A stretch of 64,000 bases of DNA from Endothia cerciana (lineage: Eukaryota; Ascomycota; Sordariomycetes; Diaporthales; Cryphonectriaceae), in contig JALRMH010000052.1 of the NCBI GenBank assembly GCA_026119935.1, positions 62,001 to 126,000 on the forward strand. Direction: 5' to 3'. Shown piece after piece: positions 1 to 11,403 of the stretch. The notes under the pieces are model-generated. The model was given only the letters and a program-made list of their open reading frames with translations. It was not told where the DNA came from and did no database searches. The translations under genes and the position numbers were made by a program. How positions within the stretch are numbered: the first letter of the stretch is position 1; every line of letters starts with the position of its first letter.

Positions 1-1418
1 GGGTTTGGCGGCCTTACTGCAGCCATAGAGTGTCACCGTCAAGGCCACGATGTTGAGATCTATGAGTCTTTTCCCGAGCTGAAGACGCTCGGCGACATCA
101 TCTCGTTCGGCGCCAATGGCGGTCGGATTTTCTATCGATGGGGCAGGTCTCCAGGTGAGATCACAGACCGGTTACGGAAGCTCAGCATTGACTTGAGGGA
201 GTACGGGTTCCGTATTCACAAGTGGGACACCGGCGAGGTCATGTTGCATCAAAAGACACCTGAGATGAATCCGGAGATGCCGGTCCTTAACGGCCATAGA
301 GGTGAGCTGCATCGGGTTATTTTTGAACATGCGAAGGATGACCTAGGCATCCCGATTCATCTCGGCCAAAACGTTTCGGAATACTTCGAGGACGATAATC
401 ACGCTGGAATCGTTCTGAATAGTGGAGAGAGGATTGTTGCCGATGTGATTGTGGGTTCAGATGGCGTACGGTCGAAAGCCAGAGAGCTCGTGCTTGGGTA
501 CGAAGACAAGCCTAAGAGTTCAGGTTACGCGGTCTTTAGAGCTTGGTATGTTATCTACACCGTCAAGTTGCCTCTTTTCACGCCTTGTGTAGGCTGATAA
601 TTGGTTCAGGTTTCCGAACACCGACATGATCAAAGACCCTCGCACCAAGGAATTCTGCGAGAATGGGGATACATTCAATGGATGGATAGGCCCGGATGTC
701 CACTTCCTCTTCTCGACCATCAGAAACGGCTCTGACTGCTGCTGGGTACTGACCCACAAAGATGAACACGACATTGATGAGTCGTGGTCCTTTCCTGGTA
801 AGATAGAGGACGTCTTTAAGGTTCTTCAGGGTTGGGATCCCATATGCAAAGCCATCGTTGAGAAGACCCCCTCGCTGGTGGACTGGAAACTTGTCTATCG
901 AGACCCATTGCCGACTTGGGTCAGCAAAAAACAAAGGATCTTGCTACTAGGGGATTCTGCACATCCATTCTTGCCAACCTCGGCTCAAGGAGCCACCCAA
1001 GCAATGGAAGACGGCGTGACGCTCGGAGTCTGCCTACGTCGGGCCGGAAAGGACCACGTACAGGCCGCCCTCAAGACACACGAGGAAATCAGGTACGTCC
1101 CTTTGGTGTATGCTTCTAGGTCGGTATTTCGAGGCTTATCATCGACTTAGGTACGAGCGTGTCAAAAATGTCCAGAAGACAGGTGAGACGACCAGAGACA
1201 TGTGGCACAAGACCGATTGGGAAAAGGTCAGGGAGGAGCCGTCCAGCATTGGGTTTCCCCGAGAGGACTGGATCCATTTCCACGATACCGAGACTCACGC
1301 GGAAGAAGTGTTCGAAGAAATATTCCAGAAGCACTTGAGCACGGGAAATATGAGGGATGGGGACGACAAGTTCTATTTGGAGCACGCTGAGACGGTGCAG
1401 CCTGTCCTAACCACTTGA
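1..1418 (+). CDS. FAD-dependent aromatic monooxygenase, 5' end cut by the window
   Basis: Class A flavoprotein monooxygenase of the salicylate hydroxylase / 6-hydroxynicotinate 3-monooxygenase type, which uses NAD(P)H and O2 to hydroxylate an aromatic acid. The window opens inside the N-terminal Rossmann fold (GFGGLTAAIE), so the start and first glycines are missing. Deduced exons are 1-545, 610-1092 and 1151-1418; the introns (64 and 58 nt) start gtatgt and gtacgt and end in ag, and keep the frame. The DG motif (GSDGVRSKAR) lies in exon 1 and the FAD ribityl GD motif (LLLGDSAHPFLP, then AQGATQAMEDG) in exon 2, both as expected for the family. It converges on an aldehyde dehydrogenase 157 bp away, a pairing that would suit aromatic catabolism, but the substrate is not readable from the sequence. 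Confidence 0.9.
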
Positions 1419-1574
1419 CACTACCTGTGCACGGCCTCAGAGAGTATACGAGGAAGGCCCATGTGTTCCATCAATGAAATTAGAGCATATAGCAGATCTA
1501 TAGCGTCTTTGATGGCATGAGTGATCAGCTTGCTATTCGAGGGGAGGGTCTTTTACCATGCTCTCCGTATCTAT

Positions 1575-3175
1575 TCATTTCTGTTCAAGCTCAATCAAGA
1601 CCACCTTCTCCTCCAAGAAATTGTCCAGACTGCGCGACCAGCCCTCGCGTCCCTGTCCACTTGCCTTGTAACCACCGAAAGGCATATCTTGGGCCGTCTT
1701 CGGACTTGTGCAATTGACACCAACGTATCCACTTTCCAGCGCTTTCGCGATTCTTACAGCACGATCAAGATCCTTCGTATAGACTGAAGAATACAGCCCA
1801 TACTCGGTGTCATTTGCAACCTTGACGGCCTCTTCCTCAGTCTCGAATGTATTGATGTTCACAACCGGCCCGAAGATCTCCTCCTTCATAATCTTCGAGT
1901 GTTCGGGTGTGTTCAGGAAGACTGTTGGCTCGATGAAGTACCCATTCATCTTGTCGAGGTATCCTTTCCCACCCGTGGCCAGTGATCCTCCCGCCTTCTT
2001 GCCCTCCTCAACATACGAAAGGACGGTCTTGTACTGAGAAACGTCGGCTTGCGGTCCCTGAGTTGTGCCATCCTTCATAGGATCACCGTGCTTTGCAGTT
2101 GCGAATTTCTTCTGGTACGCTTCAATGAAGCGAGGCGCAACGCTCTTTTGCACATAGACTCGACTGATCGCCATGCAGATCTGCCCTGCATTGGTCCCAA
2201 TAGAAAAGATAGTATCCGCCACGGCCTTTTCTATGTTGGCGTCCTCAAAGATCAGAGCTGGAGACTTCCCGCCGAGCTCAAGAATGACCTTCTTCAGATT
2301 CGATTTCGCTGCCGCCTCCTGGATTGCCCTTCCAGTGCGTCCAGAGCCGGTGAAGCTCAGCACTCGCACGTCCATGTGCGACGATAATACAGCGCCAGAA
2401 GGCGTGCCGTGACCGGAGATGATGTTGATAACGCCTGGAGGGAATCCGGCTTCCTTGATGAGCTGTGCGACTCTCGCAGAGGTCAGAGGTGCCTTTTCAC
2501 TCGACTTGACCACGACGGTATTACCGGCGATCAAGGCGGGCGCCGCCTTCTTGGCAAGGAACAAGAGAGGAGAGTTCCATGGAATAATGGCTGCCACGAC
2601 GCCAAATGGCTGTCGGAAGGTCATGCTGAGGTGGCCTGGGATGTTGAGACTGGTGGTGCCCTGCATACAGCCCCAAGCCTCGGAGTAGTGCTCAAATTCC
2701 TGCACAGCTATATGACCATCATAGAACTGGTCGATAGGTTTGCCCATAGTCTGTGCATCAAGCGTGGCAAGCTCATCATTGTGCTCCCGTATAAGAGCCG
2801 CGAGTTTCCTCAAGTAGCTGCCGCGCTGCGCCGGGTTCAGCTCTGACCATGACGGAAAAGCAGCCTTAGCTGCTTTCACGGCTGCGTTGGTGTCAGCCTC
2901 CGAGGCCTCGGGGACTGTGGAATGTGAGCAAAACCTATAAGTCTCGTTGAGGAGGTGTTTAATCACCATCTGTGACCTTCTGTGTTGTGGCCGGGTTGTA
3001 GACAGTAAATGTCTTCCCTCCCGAAGCTTCTACCAACTGCACAACAGTGAAGACGGTCAGGTTCATTGATTGTTTATAGGCCTGTAGGTTTCTTACTTAC
3101 ATGGCCATTGATAAGCATCTGTGGACGGAACTTCGTGGCTCCATTGCCATTGTGCTCGCTAGTTCCATTCGGCAT
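1575..3175 (-). CDS. Aldehyde dehydrogenase (NAD(P)+), three exons
   Basis: Oxidises an aldehyde to its acid. Exons on the minus strand are 3175-3101, 3036-2967 and 2914-1575, giving 494 residues. The start at 3175 (MPNGTSEHNGNG) is preferred over an in-frame ATG at 2969, which lies in the second intron; splicing that intron restores the usual ...VTDVPEASEADTNAAV stretch. Family signatures are complete: PWNSP in the cofactor region, the general base Glu in LELGGKSP (about residue 261), the catalytic Cys in NAGQIC (about residue 295) and the C-terminal PFGGYKASGQGREG. No targeting peptide is obvious, so it is probably cytosolic. It is convergent with the aromatic monooxygenase upstream; joint action on an aromatic or aliphatic aldehyde is inference. 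Confidence 0.93.
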
Positions 3176-4145
3176 GATGTTTCTCTAGTGATGTACGGTC
3201 TGCGCTTAGAGTAAAAAGGATGGAATAGAAAGCACCCATGAAGGAATTGTGCTGGAATATCAACATCCTCCACCCTACCTTTTAAAATACCGAGGTGGTG
3301 ACTCTCGAGACGGTCCGGGAGATTATAGAATATCCGTCCTCGCTTAATTCCGGGAAGGGATGGCGGCTGAAGTCCCGGGTCCGTGAGGACATTATTCCGC
3401 AGTTCGACATCCTCCTGCAGAGCTACGTCCTTGTAATATGCAAGCTGTATCTACCGTGGTTTTCAAAGATTCGAGTTAGAGATACGGCTGTCCATGTGGT
3501 CACTATCTTCTGGTTGTCTAATTACGTCGGGGTATCCAAGCGGATCTTGCGTTGGCGGTCTGGGCAGTTATGCTAATTGCGCTGGCCAGCCTTGATCTTT
3601 GCTTAAGTCGGCGTGGACACGGGGAAGAGGCTCAGCATACCTCTTCTCCAAGAATTAAGCTCGACGAAGGCTGGGGCCATACTGGAGGGGGTTCAGCTTG
3701 TCCCGGGTTCTTGGTAGCCGTGGGTGGAACCAGTGTGTTCGGCAGAAATAGCCGCTTAGACATGCCCACGGGTAATTGAGTAAACGAGCGACAGATGAGC
3801 AAGCTTACATGACGCTTTAAATAGTTGCGGCATACTAGATAGACCATTGCTCATGTCTTCAGATAATGTTGATAGACGGACTTCGCGCCACGGACCACTT
3901 TCAGATTCATTATTTCCATCGCCTGCGTCCGATGTCATTTGGGTCTTGGCCCAAATAGAGTTCTGACATTATACGGGGACAGAGACCCTGCCACGGTTGC
4001 CTTTCACGTGGGATAATGCAGTCCATACGACGATATGATTTTATTTAGTCACTCTGCTGGAAGGGCATTCGGGTATCAAATTGCAGAGGAAATAGACAAC
4101 GCAGTTCTCAAGGCCTGGCCAGCAAGCGATTGTCCTTCTCTGTTC
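3176..4145. other. Intergenic, no gene seen
   Basis: About 970 bp between the aldehyde dehydrogenase start and the end of the next gene. Open frames here (for example 3295-3576 on the plus strand) show no family resemblance and no clear splice structure. A TTTTAAAA-like box near 3281, read on the minus strand, could serve the aldehyde dehydrogenase promoter. Confidence 0.5.
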
Positions 4146-4982
4146 TCAGACCACACTCTGCGGCTCCACGGCAGGGGTCATGAGCTTCCTCCCCGTCTTC
4201 TCCAGAAGTCCCGCCTCGCCATATTCCTTCTCAACCATTTTTGTCTCCTTCGTATGCTTTCTTTTCACCCACATAAGCATCAGAGTGCAGAGGACAAAGA
4301 GCGAACCACACACTATGAAAGCACCGGCTTCCACGGCACCTGTCGCCCTCGCCATGACGCTCCATTCTCCATTCTTCTGTGTGTACACTGCGACTAGCGT
4401 GGAGATCAGTCCCGCCACTGCATTAGTTGCACCTGGCAGGAATATCTTGTTCAATAGCCAGACGTAGTTCCTACGCCACCGGACAGCAAGCCACATGAGG
4501 CCAAAGGTTCCTATGCCGCAAATGACCGCGGCGACAACCAGCAGTGGGAGATTCTGAAAGCCATTCAGGATTGCACTGGCGTCAGGATGTGATGCCAAAG
4601 TCGGGGTCGTGGATAGTTGCTTGATACTCGTGAATGTGCCCGGGAAGACGACGAAGCCTGCGAGTAGAAGCCATCCGAAGAAAGAGGCCAGGATGTTGTG
4701 GAACCTTGGAATCTTGTCCAAGCTGAGGAGCATGTCCATGTATTGTGTCTGCACCGTGTTTCCCCTGCGCAGGCCGTCGGTCGGGCGGCGAGGGACCGCG
4801 TCTAGGTCGGGCTTTGTCGAGGGAGTCCTGATACTCGTGTAGGTGCGACTCGAGGCATTGCGCTGCGGATGGTGCCTGACGGACCTACTCGAAGCTGGGT
4901 AGTTCGGACGCGTGGTAGTGCGGGAAGAGGCATGCCTCGGCGGAGGCGGCTTGCTTGCCGGCGGTGCGTGTGCTTCAGACAT
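4146..4982 (-). CDS. Four-TM fungal membrane protein of unknown function
   Basis: Single-exon frame of 278 residues. The first 80 or so residues are basic, Pro/Ser/Thr/Arg-rich and probably disordered. Four hydrophobic segments follow: about residues 97-117 (ASFFGWLLLAGFVVFPG), 146-168 (LLVVAAVICGIGTFGLMW), 180-198 (GATNAVAGLISTLVAVY) and 211-240 (ARATGAVEAGAFIVCG...LMLMWV). The tail is charged (KRKHTKETK). This layout matches widespread uncharacterised ascomycete membrane proteins; I do not recognise a function. The start at 4982 is the first ATG of the frame and codon use is like that of neighbouring genes. Confidence 0.8.
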   Translation of the reverse strand: MSEAHAPPASKPPPPRHASSRTTTRPNYPASSRSVRHHPQRNASSRTYTSIRTPSTKPDLDAVPRRPTDGLRRGNTVQTQYMDMLLSLDKIPRFHNILASFFGWLLLAGFVVFPGTFTSIKQLSTTPTLASHPDASAILNGFQNLPLLVVAAVICGIGTFGLMWLAVRWRRNYVWLLNKIFLPGATNAVAGLISTLVAVYTQKNGEWSVMARATGAVEAGAFIVCGSLFVLCTLMLMWVKRKHTKETKMVEKEYGEAGLLEKTGRKLMTPAVEPQSVV

Positions 4983-5823
4983 ATCGTGAGGTCGTCCGCT
5001 TTCATAAAATAAACAACAAAAACATAATAAAAAATGACGGGCAGAGCTGCTGACAGGTCACCAGAGGGCGTGCGAGCTTGTAAATACCTTTTCACCTACG
5101 GAATGACTTGTTGGGGTCTAAACAAAGGGGATTCTTGGTACCTAAACGGCAATTGTGTGCAATCATTGTTTGAACATAGCCACCCTGCCTTTAGATAACA
5201 ATGGGCTTGACATCATATGCCTACCCCCCTTGAGCCTCAATCGCCGCGATCCGGATTCTGGGTCGCTCCCAGGCCTCGGGACTGGAACATTGATGGCCAT
5301 GTTGAAGACTCAGGGTCTTTGCAGATCCGGCATTGATCGTCGTTCAGGAATCTTGGAGCGCTTCGTGGAACTTGGGGCACCCCTGGCAGCATCAATATGC
5401 AAGATGACATACTGTGGTGGGCTCCACCCCCGAACGCGGTACATAGTAGAGTTGCTGAATGCGTTATATAGGTAATCACACAATCGGGTCTGGAGGTCCA
5501 TGTATGCATAATTGAGGTCACCTATAATATAGATGTAATCGTATCTTCAGGGCTACGGATACCAAGGGCGGGCAGCGGTCCCAAGAGTCATGACTTGTGA
5601 GATGACGTTGGGGATCTACTCGGATGCCTTGGCATGCTTGAGGAGTTACCTAGGAAACGTTGCAGGACAGTCCACTATCCACTGTCAGGGAGCCACTGTC
5701 AGGGAGCCTCGCGTGAGACGACATGGTAAATATGCCCCCCCTCGGGTTGTGATTCTCCATCCATTTGTATACTTCTGCCCTGCATGACTCTCCTGTAATT
5801 AGTCGGTCCCTCTCGTGGAGGCT
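4983..5823. other. Intergenic, no gene seen
   Basis: About 840 bp with only short frames that have no recognisable product. The one structured element is the tandem 14-mer listed separately at 5680-5707. Confidence 0.5.
5680..5707. repeat. Tandem duplication of a 14-mer
   Basis: CACTGTCAGGGAGC occurs twice head to tail (5680-5693 and 5694-5707) with no mismatch. It looks like a small local duplication; no function is apparent. Confidence 0.85.
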
Positions 5824-6554
5824 TCAGTTGACCGGCAAGACATCCTGACACCCGTTCTTGATCGCAAACGGGTCATCCCCCGGGTTCTTCCGACGTGGGT
5901 GCTCGATCACGTCGCACACTGCCTCGGCCTTCTCCTCGCCGTAGATCTGTTCAATCAGCGCCACCATGCCGTCCATACCTGCCGTAACCCCCGAGGTAGG
6001 TCCAAATATTTGCACTTGCAACCCATCGAGCCCTGGCCACCCAGTGCCTCCTGTCCGTCAAATTCGTGACTTTCTCCCAATACCGCTTGTTCGTCGTGGC
6101 ACTGTGTCCCTCCAGGATCCCAGCATCTGCGAAGAGCTTGGAGCCCAGTGCAGATACTGAATATGTACCGCAGCGGCGGGTGGCCGAGGGAACCTTGGTA
6201 GACATTGAGAATGAAGTCGACCATGGGTCTGATTCCTTCGGGTGGCTGGACAGTGCCGATACCACCAGGTACGATGAGCACATCAAGGGGCGGCGCCGTG
6301 TCGAAGGTGTGGGTCGGGAGATATTGCTGCCGGCCAGCAAAGTGTCGGCTTTGCGCATCTGCACCTCGAAGAGCAGGGCTCACGGCGTCTAAAGTTGCTG
6401 CAATGACGCTCAGCTTGAGGTCATGGTGGTTCATGTGAACGGAGAGAACATTGAGCATCTCTATCGGGCCGGCCGCATCGAGCACTTCGAACCTAGGGAA
6501 TATGAGAAGCCCCTATGACAAAGGCACTGCACCCTTGGTATAATTGTTCGCCAT
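5824..6554 (-). pseudogene. DJ-1/PfpI-family (class I glutamine amidotransferase-like) gene, broken
   Basis: The family signature is spread over three reading frames. From the ATG at 6554 the frame meets TAG at 6515-6513 (codon 14) and then continues in frame as FEVLDAAGPIEMLN, ...LDVLIVPGGIGT and the nucleophile elbow FSICTG. Near 6141-6148 one extra base moves the reading into a second frame (LFADAGILEGHSATTNK, ARWVASANIWT). Near 5993-6001 another single extra base moves it to a third (TSGVTAGMDGMVALIEQIYGE), which ends at 5824. No intron with usable splice sites explains either shift. I read this as a pseudogene of the ThiJ/PfpI/araC-like fungal proteins; two sequencing errors plus a missed first exon is the alternative. 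Confidence 0.82.
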
Positions 6555-7729
6555 CGCAAAAATATGTTAAACCTGTAGCTGAGAACGGCGGGTAGAATGG
6601 TCAGGCTAGATATGCCCACTGCAAAGAACAGATGTGCCAGTCCACCATTCTTATATCTCCAAAACATCACAACGACGGGCTGTTTCTCGGAACTTATACT
6701 TCTAAGGATGAGAGAGGAAGGAATACTATTGCCATTTCTGGAGACGACGCTGCTTACATGTGGGCCGTCCGCCAATGAGACTGCAGCCAATGTTGTGTAA
6801 GTGCAGAGGGGCTGCGGAGTCGGCCGAATGTCAACCCATTCTAGGCATTTAGTAGCGCTTTATATTCCGGTATATATGTACTCTTGCGTCGAGGAGAAGT
6901 ATTTCATGTCCGCTGACGGCCTCGCGTTGACCACGGTCGTTAGCACCGGCTGCCATTAAATCTACATGCCACTATGCAATACTGTTTAGCGCCCGCCCTG
7001 TCCCAGAACTGTCCGTCCCAAGTAAGCTATAGCCCTCTCTGGGCTATCTTTTTGCGGCGGCACCACGTGTCGACTCATATTTAGATAGTTGCCGACGCAA
7101 AAACAAGGAAGTATCTGTCGCCTGTGAACACTATCTGATCATGTAAGAGGGCATGGTATTGTGAAGTGGGTGGTCTTCCGAGTCAACACAAGCCGGTTAG
7201 TTGCAGCACCCGTCCACGATGACTTGGGTTCAACCACAATGAAGACCAGGAATATCTCAACAAGCGGCCTGGTCAACAACATCGGTCAGTTCAAAGAACC
7301 ATAATTACCCATCCTCATGTTACTGGGAACATGAAAGCAATCCGTGTGCCAGTCGCGCCCCTATGCGAGCAGACTTTCTCAGCCACAAATCCAGAGCCAT
7401 GGTCTGAGTTACAGATATCTGATTGCCCTGTGCTCATTTCTCAGCATCCAGGCGAGATGCTGTGAGGATGTAGAGGGAGCAGGGCTGGGCTTGAAGACCA
7501 GCAGTTCTCGTATCGTCAAGTTTAGGTTCAGGGACCCATCCCAGGGGTTCAGCTCCTTATCGATGCCTATCAGTGCCCACTGTGCCGACCTCGGCGCCGG
7601 CATCAGGCGGAGCCGGTCCTCCACGCAAGAGCTTCTAGGCTTGGAGGAGCTTCGAGTTGAAATAGCAAGCTCGCCGTCACCACCGCCTTGGAAGCTTTCT
7701 CTACAACCCGATCCTCTTGCTGCTTCAAA
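6555..7729. other. Intergenic, no gene seen
   Basis: About 1.2 kb separating the broken DJ-1 gene from the peptidase gene, most likely carrying the peptidase promoter. Short frames here show no homology I recognise. Confidence 0.45.
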
Positions 7730-9049
7730 ATGCTGGCCAGACGAATGGTGCAGCTCCTGCTGAGCTCTATCCCGATCATTGGCTCTGTCGCCGCCGGTCT
7801 AGAGCCCCAACGGCCTCTCGTCGTCGGGCGTCCTCCAACGCCTCTCGAGTCGAACAATGGCATCTCGACAGCGCCCTCGTACCGCGCCGACCTCCTCGCT
7901 CTCCACGAGCACCTGGTCGAGATCCCCTCAACCTCTGGCATAGAGCAAGACGCAGGCGATTTTCTGGTAGACTACTTTAGCTCCAAGTCATGGAACTACG
8001 AGGTCCAGCCCGTCCCACCGAGGCCCAACACTCCATCAGACAAGGAGCGCTTCAACGTCATGGCATGGCCCCCCTCGAAAGATTCCAACGCTGAACCAAA
8101 CCCAAAGGTCCTCGTGACCAGTCACATCGACTGCGTCCCGCCGCACATACCATATTTCATCTCGGAAGGCGATGTGACAGGGTCCACCACCATCTCTGGC
8201 CGGTGCTCTGTTGATGCCAAAGGTAGCGTCGCAGCCCAGCTCATCGCCGTCGACGACCTTCTCTCCTCTGGATCCCTCGCGCCCGAGGATGTCATGGTTC
8301 TCTACGTTGTCGGCGAGGAAATCAACGGCGACGGGATGAAGACCTTCTCCGCGCTGAACTCCTCGTCGCTCAACATCAGGGCCGCCGTGTTCGGCGAGCC
8401 TACCGAGAACAAGCTTGCGTGCGGGCACAAGGGCGCGTTACGTTGCGACGTGACTGCGCGGGGCAAGGCGGCTCACAGTGGATACCCGTGGATGGGCAAG
8501 AGCGCGAACGAGGTGTTGATGCGGGCTATAGTGAAAGTGCTCGACGCCGATCTCGGGAGCAGTGAGCGGTATGGCAACACGACTGTGAATGTGGGCATAA
8601 TGGAGGGCGGAGTTGCGCTGAATGTGGTCCCCGCGCATGCTCAGGCTAACCTAATGTGCCGAATTGCGGTCGAGCCGCAGCAGACAGGACATGAGATTGT
8701 CGTGGAGAGGATCAGGAAGATTTTGGAGGACATAGACGATGAGGCGCTGAGCCTGGACTGCCCGACGGGCCAGGGAGTGACGCCTTGTAACTGTGATGTT
8801 GATGGCATGTCTGAACCCGAGTCTCGATTTCAGCATCGGCTTGCTAACTATGTCACTGCAGGTTTCGACACCTTAGTCGCCAACTATGGGACAGATATTC
8901 CGTACCTGGTGGGCAACCATGCACGGTACCTCTACGGACCTGGATCTATCCTGGTGGCTCATGGAGACAACGAGGCGCTGACGGTTGGCGACCTCGAAAC
9001 GGCTGTTGAAGGCTTCAAGAAGCTCATCCTCCACGGTCTGGATCAGTAA
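7730..9049 (+). CDS. Secreted M20 family metallopeptidase (ArgE/DapE/ACY1-like)
   Basis: Zinc-dependent amide or peptide hydrolase, probably of the acetylornithine deacetylase / Gly-X carboxypeptidase group. The start at 7730 gives MLARRMVQLLL...GSVAAG, a plausible signal peptide; an in-frame ATG at 7688 would add 14 residues before it. Active-site features follow in order: HIDCVPPH, GRCSVDAKGSVAAQ, the catalytic GEE in YVVGEEINGDG, and the dimerisation-domain entry ARGKAAHSGYP. The whole frame is open, but 8805-8861 (57 nt) looks like a GC-AG intron: it begins gcatgt, has a gctaac branch site and ends in cag. Its removal restores CDVDGFDTLVANYGTD as in relatives. The spliced product is 420 residues. 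It converges on the MRI1 gene. Confidence 0.88.
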   Translation: MLARRMVQLLLSSIPIIGSVAAGLEPQRPLVVGRPPTPLESNNGISTAPSYRADLLALHEHLVEIPSTSGIEQDAGDFLVDYFSSKSWNYEVQPVPPRPNTPSDKERFNVMAWPPSKDSNAEPNPKVLVTSHIDCVPPHIPYFISEGDVTGSTTISGRCSVDAKGSVAAQLIAVDDLLSSGSLAPEDVMVLYVVGEEINGDGMKTFSALNSSSLNIRAAVFGEPTENKLACGHKGALRCDVTARGKAAHSGYPWMGKSANEVLMRAIVKVLDADLGSSERYGNTTVNVGIMEGGVALNVVPAHAQANLMCRIAVEPQQTGHEIVVERIRKILEDIDDEALSLDCPTGQGVTPCNCDVDGMSEPESRFQHRLANYVTAGFDTLVANYGTDIPYLVGNHARYLYGPGSILVAHGDNEALTVGDLETAVEGFKKLILHGLDQ

Positions 9050-9123
9050 AGGGTATCATGGTCCTCTCAATTGTAGGAACTTGACGCCGGGGCAGCCGCC
9101 CCTTCTCTTCACCACGGTTAGCA

Positions 9124-10426
9124 TCACTGCCCGTCCACAATCTTTGACCACCGCTCGGGCATGACCTCTTTGAAATCAAACCTTCCGTCGGTGTTCTTGA
9201 GCACGGCACCCTTCTCCGTGACGATTGCGTCGATAAGCTCCGCAGGCGTGACATCAAACGCCGGGTTCCACACGTTGATCCTCTGGTCGGCGATGGCCAC
9301 CCTCGCGATGTTGCTGACGTCCACCTTCCTATCCGCGCCCACCACTGCCCCACTAATCTGGGTCAACTCCTCGGCTTTCCTCTCCTCAATCTTGATCCCC
9401 TCGCCCGTCTCCGTCTCTAAATCCACCGACGTCGTCGGCGCCGCCACCACAAACTTGACGCCGTGGTGCCGCGCCAACACGGCGAGCTGGTACGTCCCGA
9501 TCTTGTTAGCCGTGTCACCGTTGCGCACCACGCGGTCGGCGCCGACGATGACCGCGCCGATGTTCATCTCGGCCTTCTTCAGTCGGAACAGGGCGGCCGC
9601 CATCGAGTCTGTGATCAGGGTGGACGGGATCTCCTCGAACACGAGCTCGAACGAGGTCAGCCGGCTACCTTGGTTGTATGGGCGCGTCTCGGTGCAGAAG
9701 GCATGCCTGAGCAGACCCTTGGACTGCAGAGTCCGAATAACACCCAGTGCGGTGCCATGACCCGACGTTGCGAGTGAGCCGGTGTTGCAGTGGGTGAGTA
9801 CGGAGATCTGGTTTGAGGCGGAAGCGTTGTGCTGCTGCGCCAGCCACTGCGCGCCGTGCTCGCCTATGGAGAGGTTGGTCTGCAGGTCCTTGGCGAGGAT
9901 AGCCTCGGCGGTGGTGATGAAGGTGTCGAGCACCGCACTCTGTGGCGTGGGCGTCGGGAGGGAACTGGTTGTCTCCTGCGATGGGGAGCGGATGGCGGCT
10001 TTGAGATGGCTGATGGCATTGGTCAGGTCCACCGCTGTAGGGCGGGATTCTTTCAGGTAGTCTAGCCGGCCGTCGATGTAGGCGATTGTGCCGCCCACGG
10101 ATGTAGCTTCTGTACGGGTGTGTCACTAAGCTGCAGCATCTCACGGGTGTCGAAGGGGTGGGCCTGTAAATGAGACTGTGGAAGGGCCACAAGAAGCGTT
10201 AGGGGATTTAAGACGTACTGCATGCCCCCCGGTGCAGCTCGACAGCCAGCGCAAGCGCAGCAACGATGGCGATGGCCGGAGCTCCCCGGACCCTCATGGA
10301 CCTGATGCAATCGAACGCCTCCTCGCATGTCGACACCTCATCATAGTGTTGCTCATGGGGGAGTCTGAGCTGGTCCAGCACGTCCAAGCGGCCCCGGGTG
10401 TATTTGATGGCTTGCAGGCTGGCCAT
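9124..10426 (-). CDS. mri1: Methylthioribose-1-phosphate isomerase (methionine salvage)
   Basis: Converts 5-methylthioribose 1-phosphate to 5-methylthioribulose 1-phosphate in the methionine salvage pathway. Two exons, 10426-10219 and 10109-9124, code for 397 residues; the 109-nt intron starts gtacgt and ends in cag and keeps the frame. The N-terminal [18 protein letters not shown], the catalytic Cys in [10 protein letters not shown] (Cys177) and the catalytic Asp in [11 protein letters not shown] (Asp261), followed by NKIGTYQLA, are diagnostic of the eIF-2B alpha/MtnA family and separate it from true eIF2B subunits. The length is normal. The C-terminus lacks an SKL-type signal, so it is probably cytosolic. 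Its neighbours are unrelated in function. Confidence 0.96.
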
Positions 10427-11403
10427 TCCTGTGCGAAACAGTCCTATAGGCAGCAGAGCAGCCTTGCTTCCCCCCTCCAGAGACCTAACACGGCGAGGAT
10501 TTATGAATATGGGGGTTTATCTGTGAGGATATGAGCTGTCGAGAAGAGTGACCGACTCAAGGGTGAAGCAGACTCGCGACAGTTTGCGAGTGAGAATTTG
10601 ATATTTAAGATTTGTCCACCAGCCGCCCAGCAAAAGGGTTCTGCCCCTCCAAACCAGTCGATCAACCCCACGTGTTGCGGGGGCCCCGCCCTGCGAGGTA
10701 GCACGGTGGGCTTGTCTCAGACTCCACGCCACTTCACTTCTGCACCAGGCAAGGTACTACGCACTACTATGGTATGGTATGGTAAAATGCCCTCCTAGCG
10801 AAGACACACAGATAATGGTCTATGTATAGTAAAGACACAGTCTCGGCCGAATATTTCTCTTATGTATGAGTGGCCACAGTGTCAAGGATAGAAAATGGCG
10901 GGCCCACGAGGCAGGAGGATGGTTCGAGAGATGGTCATGAGACGTTCAGTCGTCAGACGCCTCTGTCTCTTTGAACGCCAGCTCGCTTAGATGGTCACTA
11001 CAACCTCGCATCTCGTTTTCTCACCCCATGTATGAAGGCAATATGGTTTAACTGCAATGCCATCAATATATTGGTATATTTATACTTTCGGGTGTGTTGA
11101 ACCTGGTCATCCTCCCGAATTTTGAAGCTCGGTGGCCAGGCCGCGGAGACATTTACAATGCTATTATTAATCTTCGGGACTTGAATCGTCCCTGGCGGCC
11201 GTCTGCAAGCTGAGATAGCGCGTGCCTCGTGTGGGACGGCTGCGGGATCCGGAATCCGCCCTGTGACGACGACAGCCCAGGCTCTCCCGGCCGTGCTTAC
11301 TATGGTACATCCGCTCTTCTCCTCCCTCCTCCTTTTTATCCCCTCCATGTTCTGCTCCTCACTGCCATCCTCAGCCTCTACTTAGCGTAAGATTCAATAG
11401 GAA
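10427..11403. other. Intergenic between divergent mri1 and the GGCT-like gene
   Basis: About 980 bp shared upstream region. It contains a short TATGG microsatellite at about 10768-10784 (three units). A minus-strand frame at 10998-11348 has no recognisable product. Confidence 0.5.

Noticed and set aside
2967..2969. ATG at 2969 as the start of the aldehyde dehydrogenase
   Set aside because: It lies at the edge of an intron; two upstream exons give the expected N-terminus in phase.
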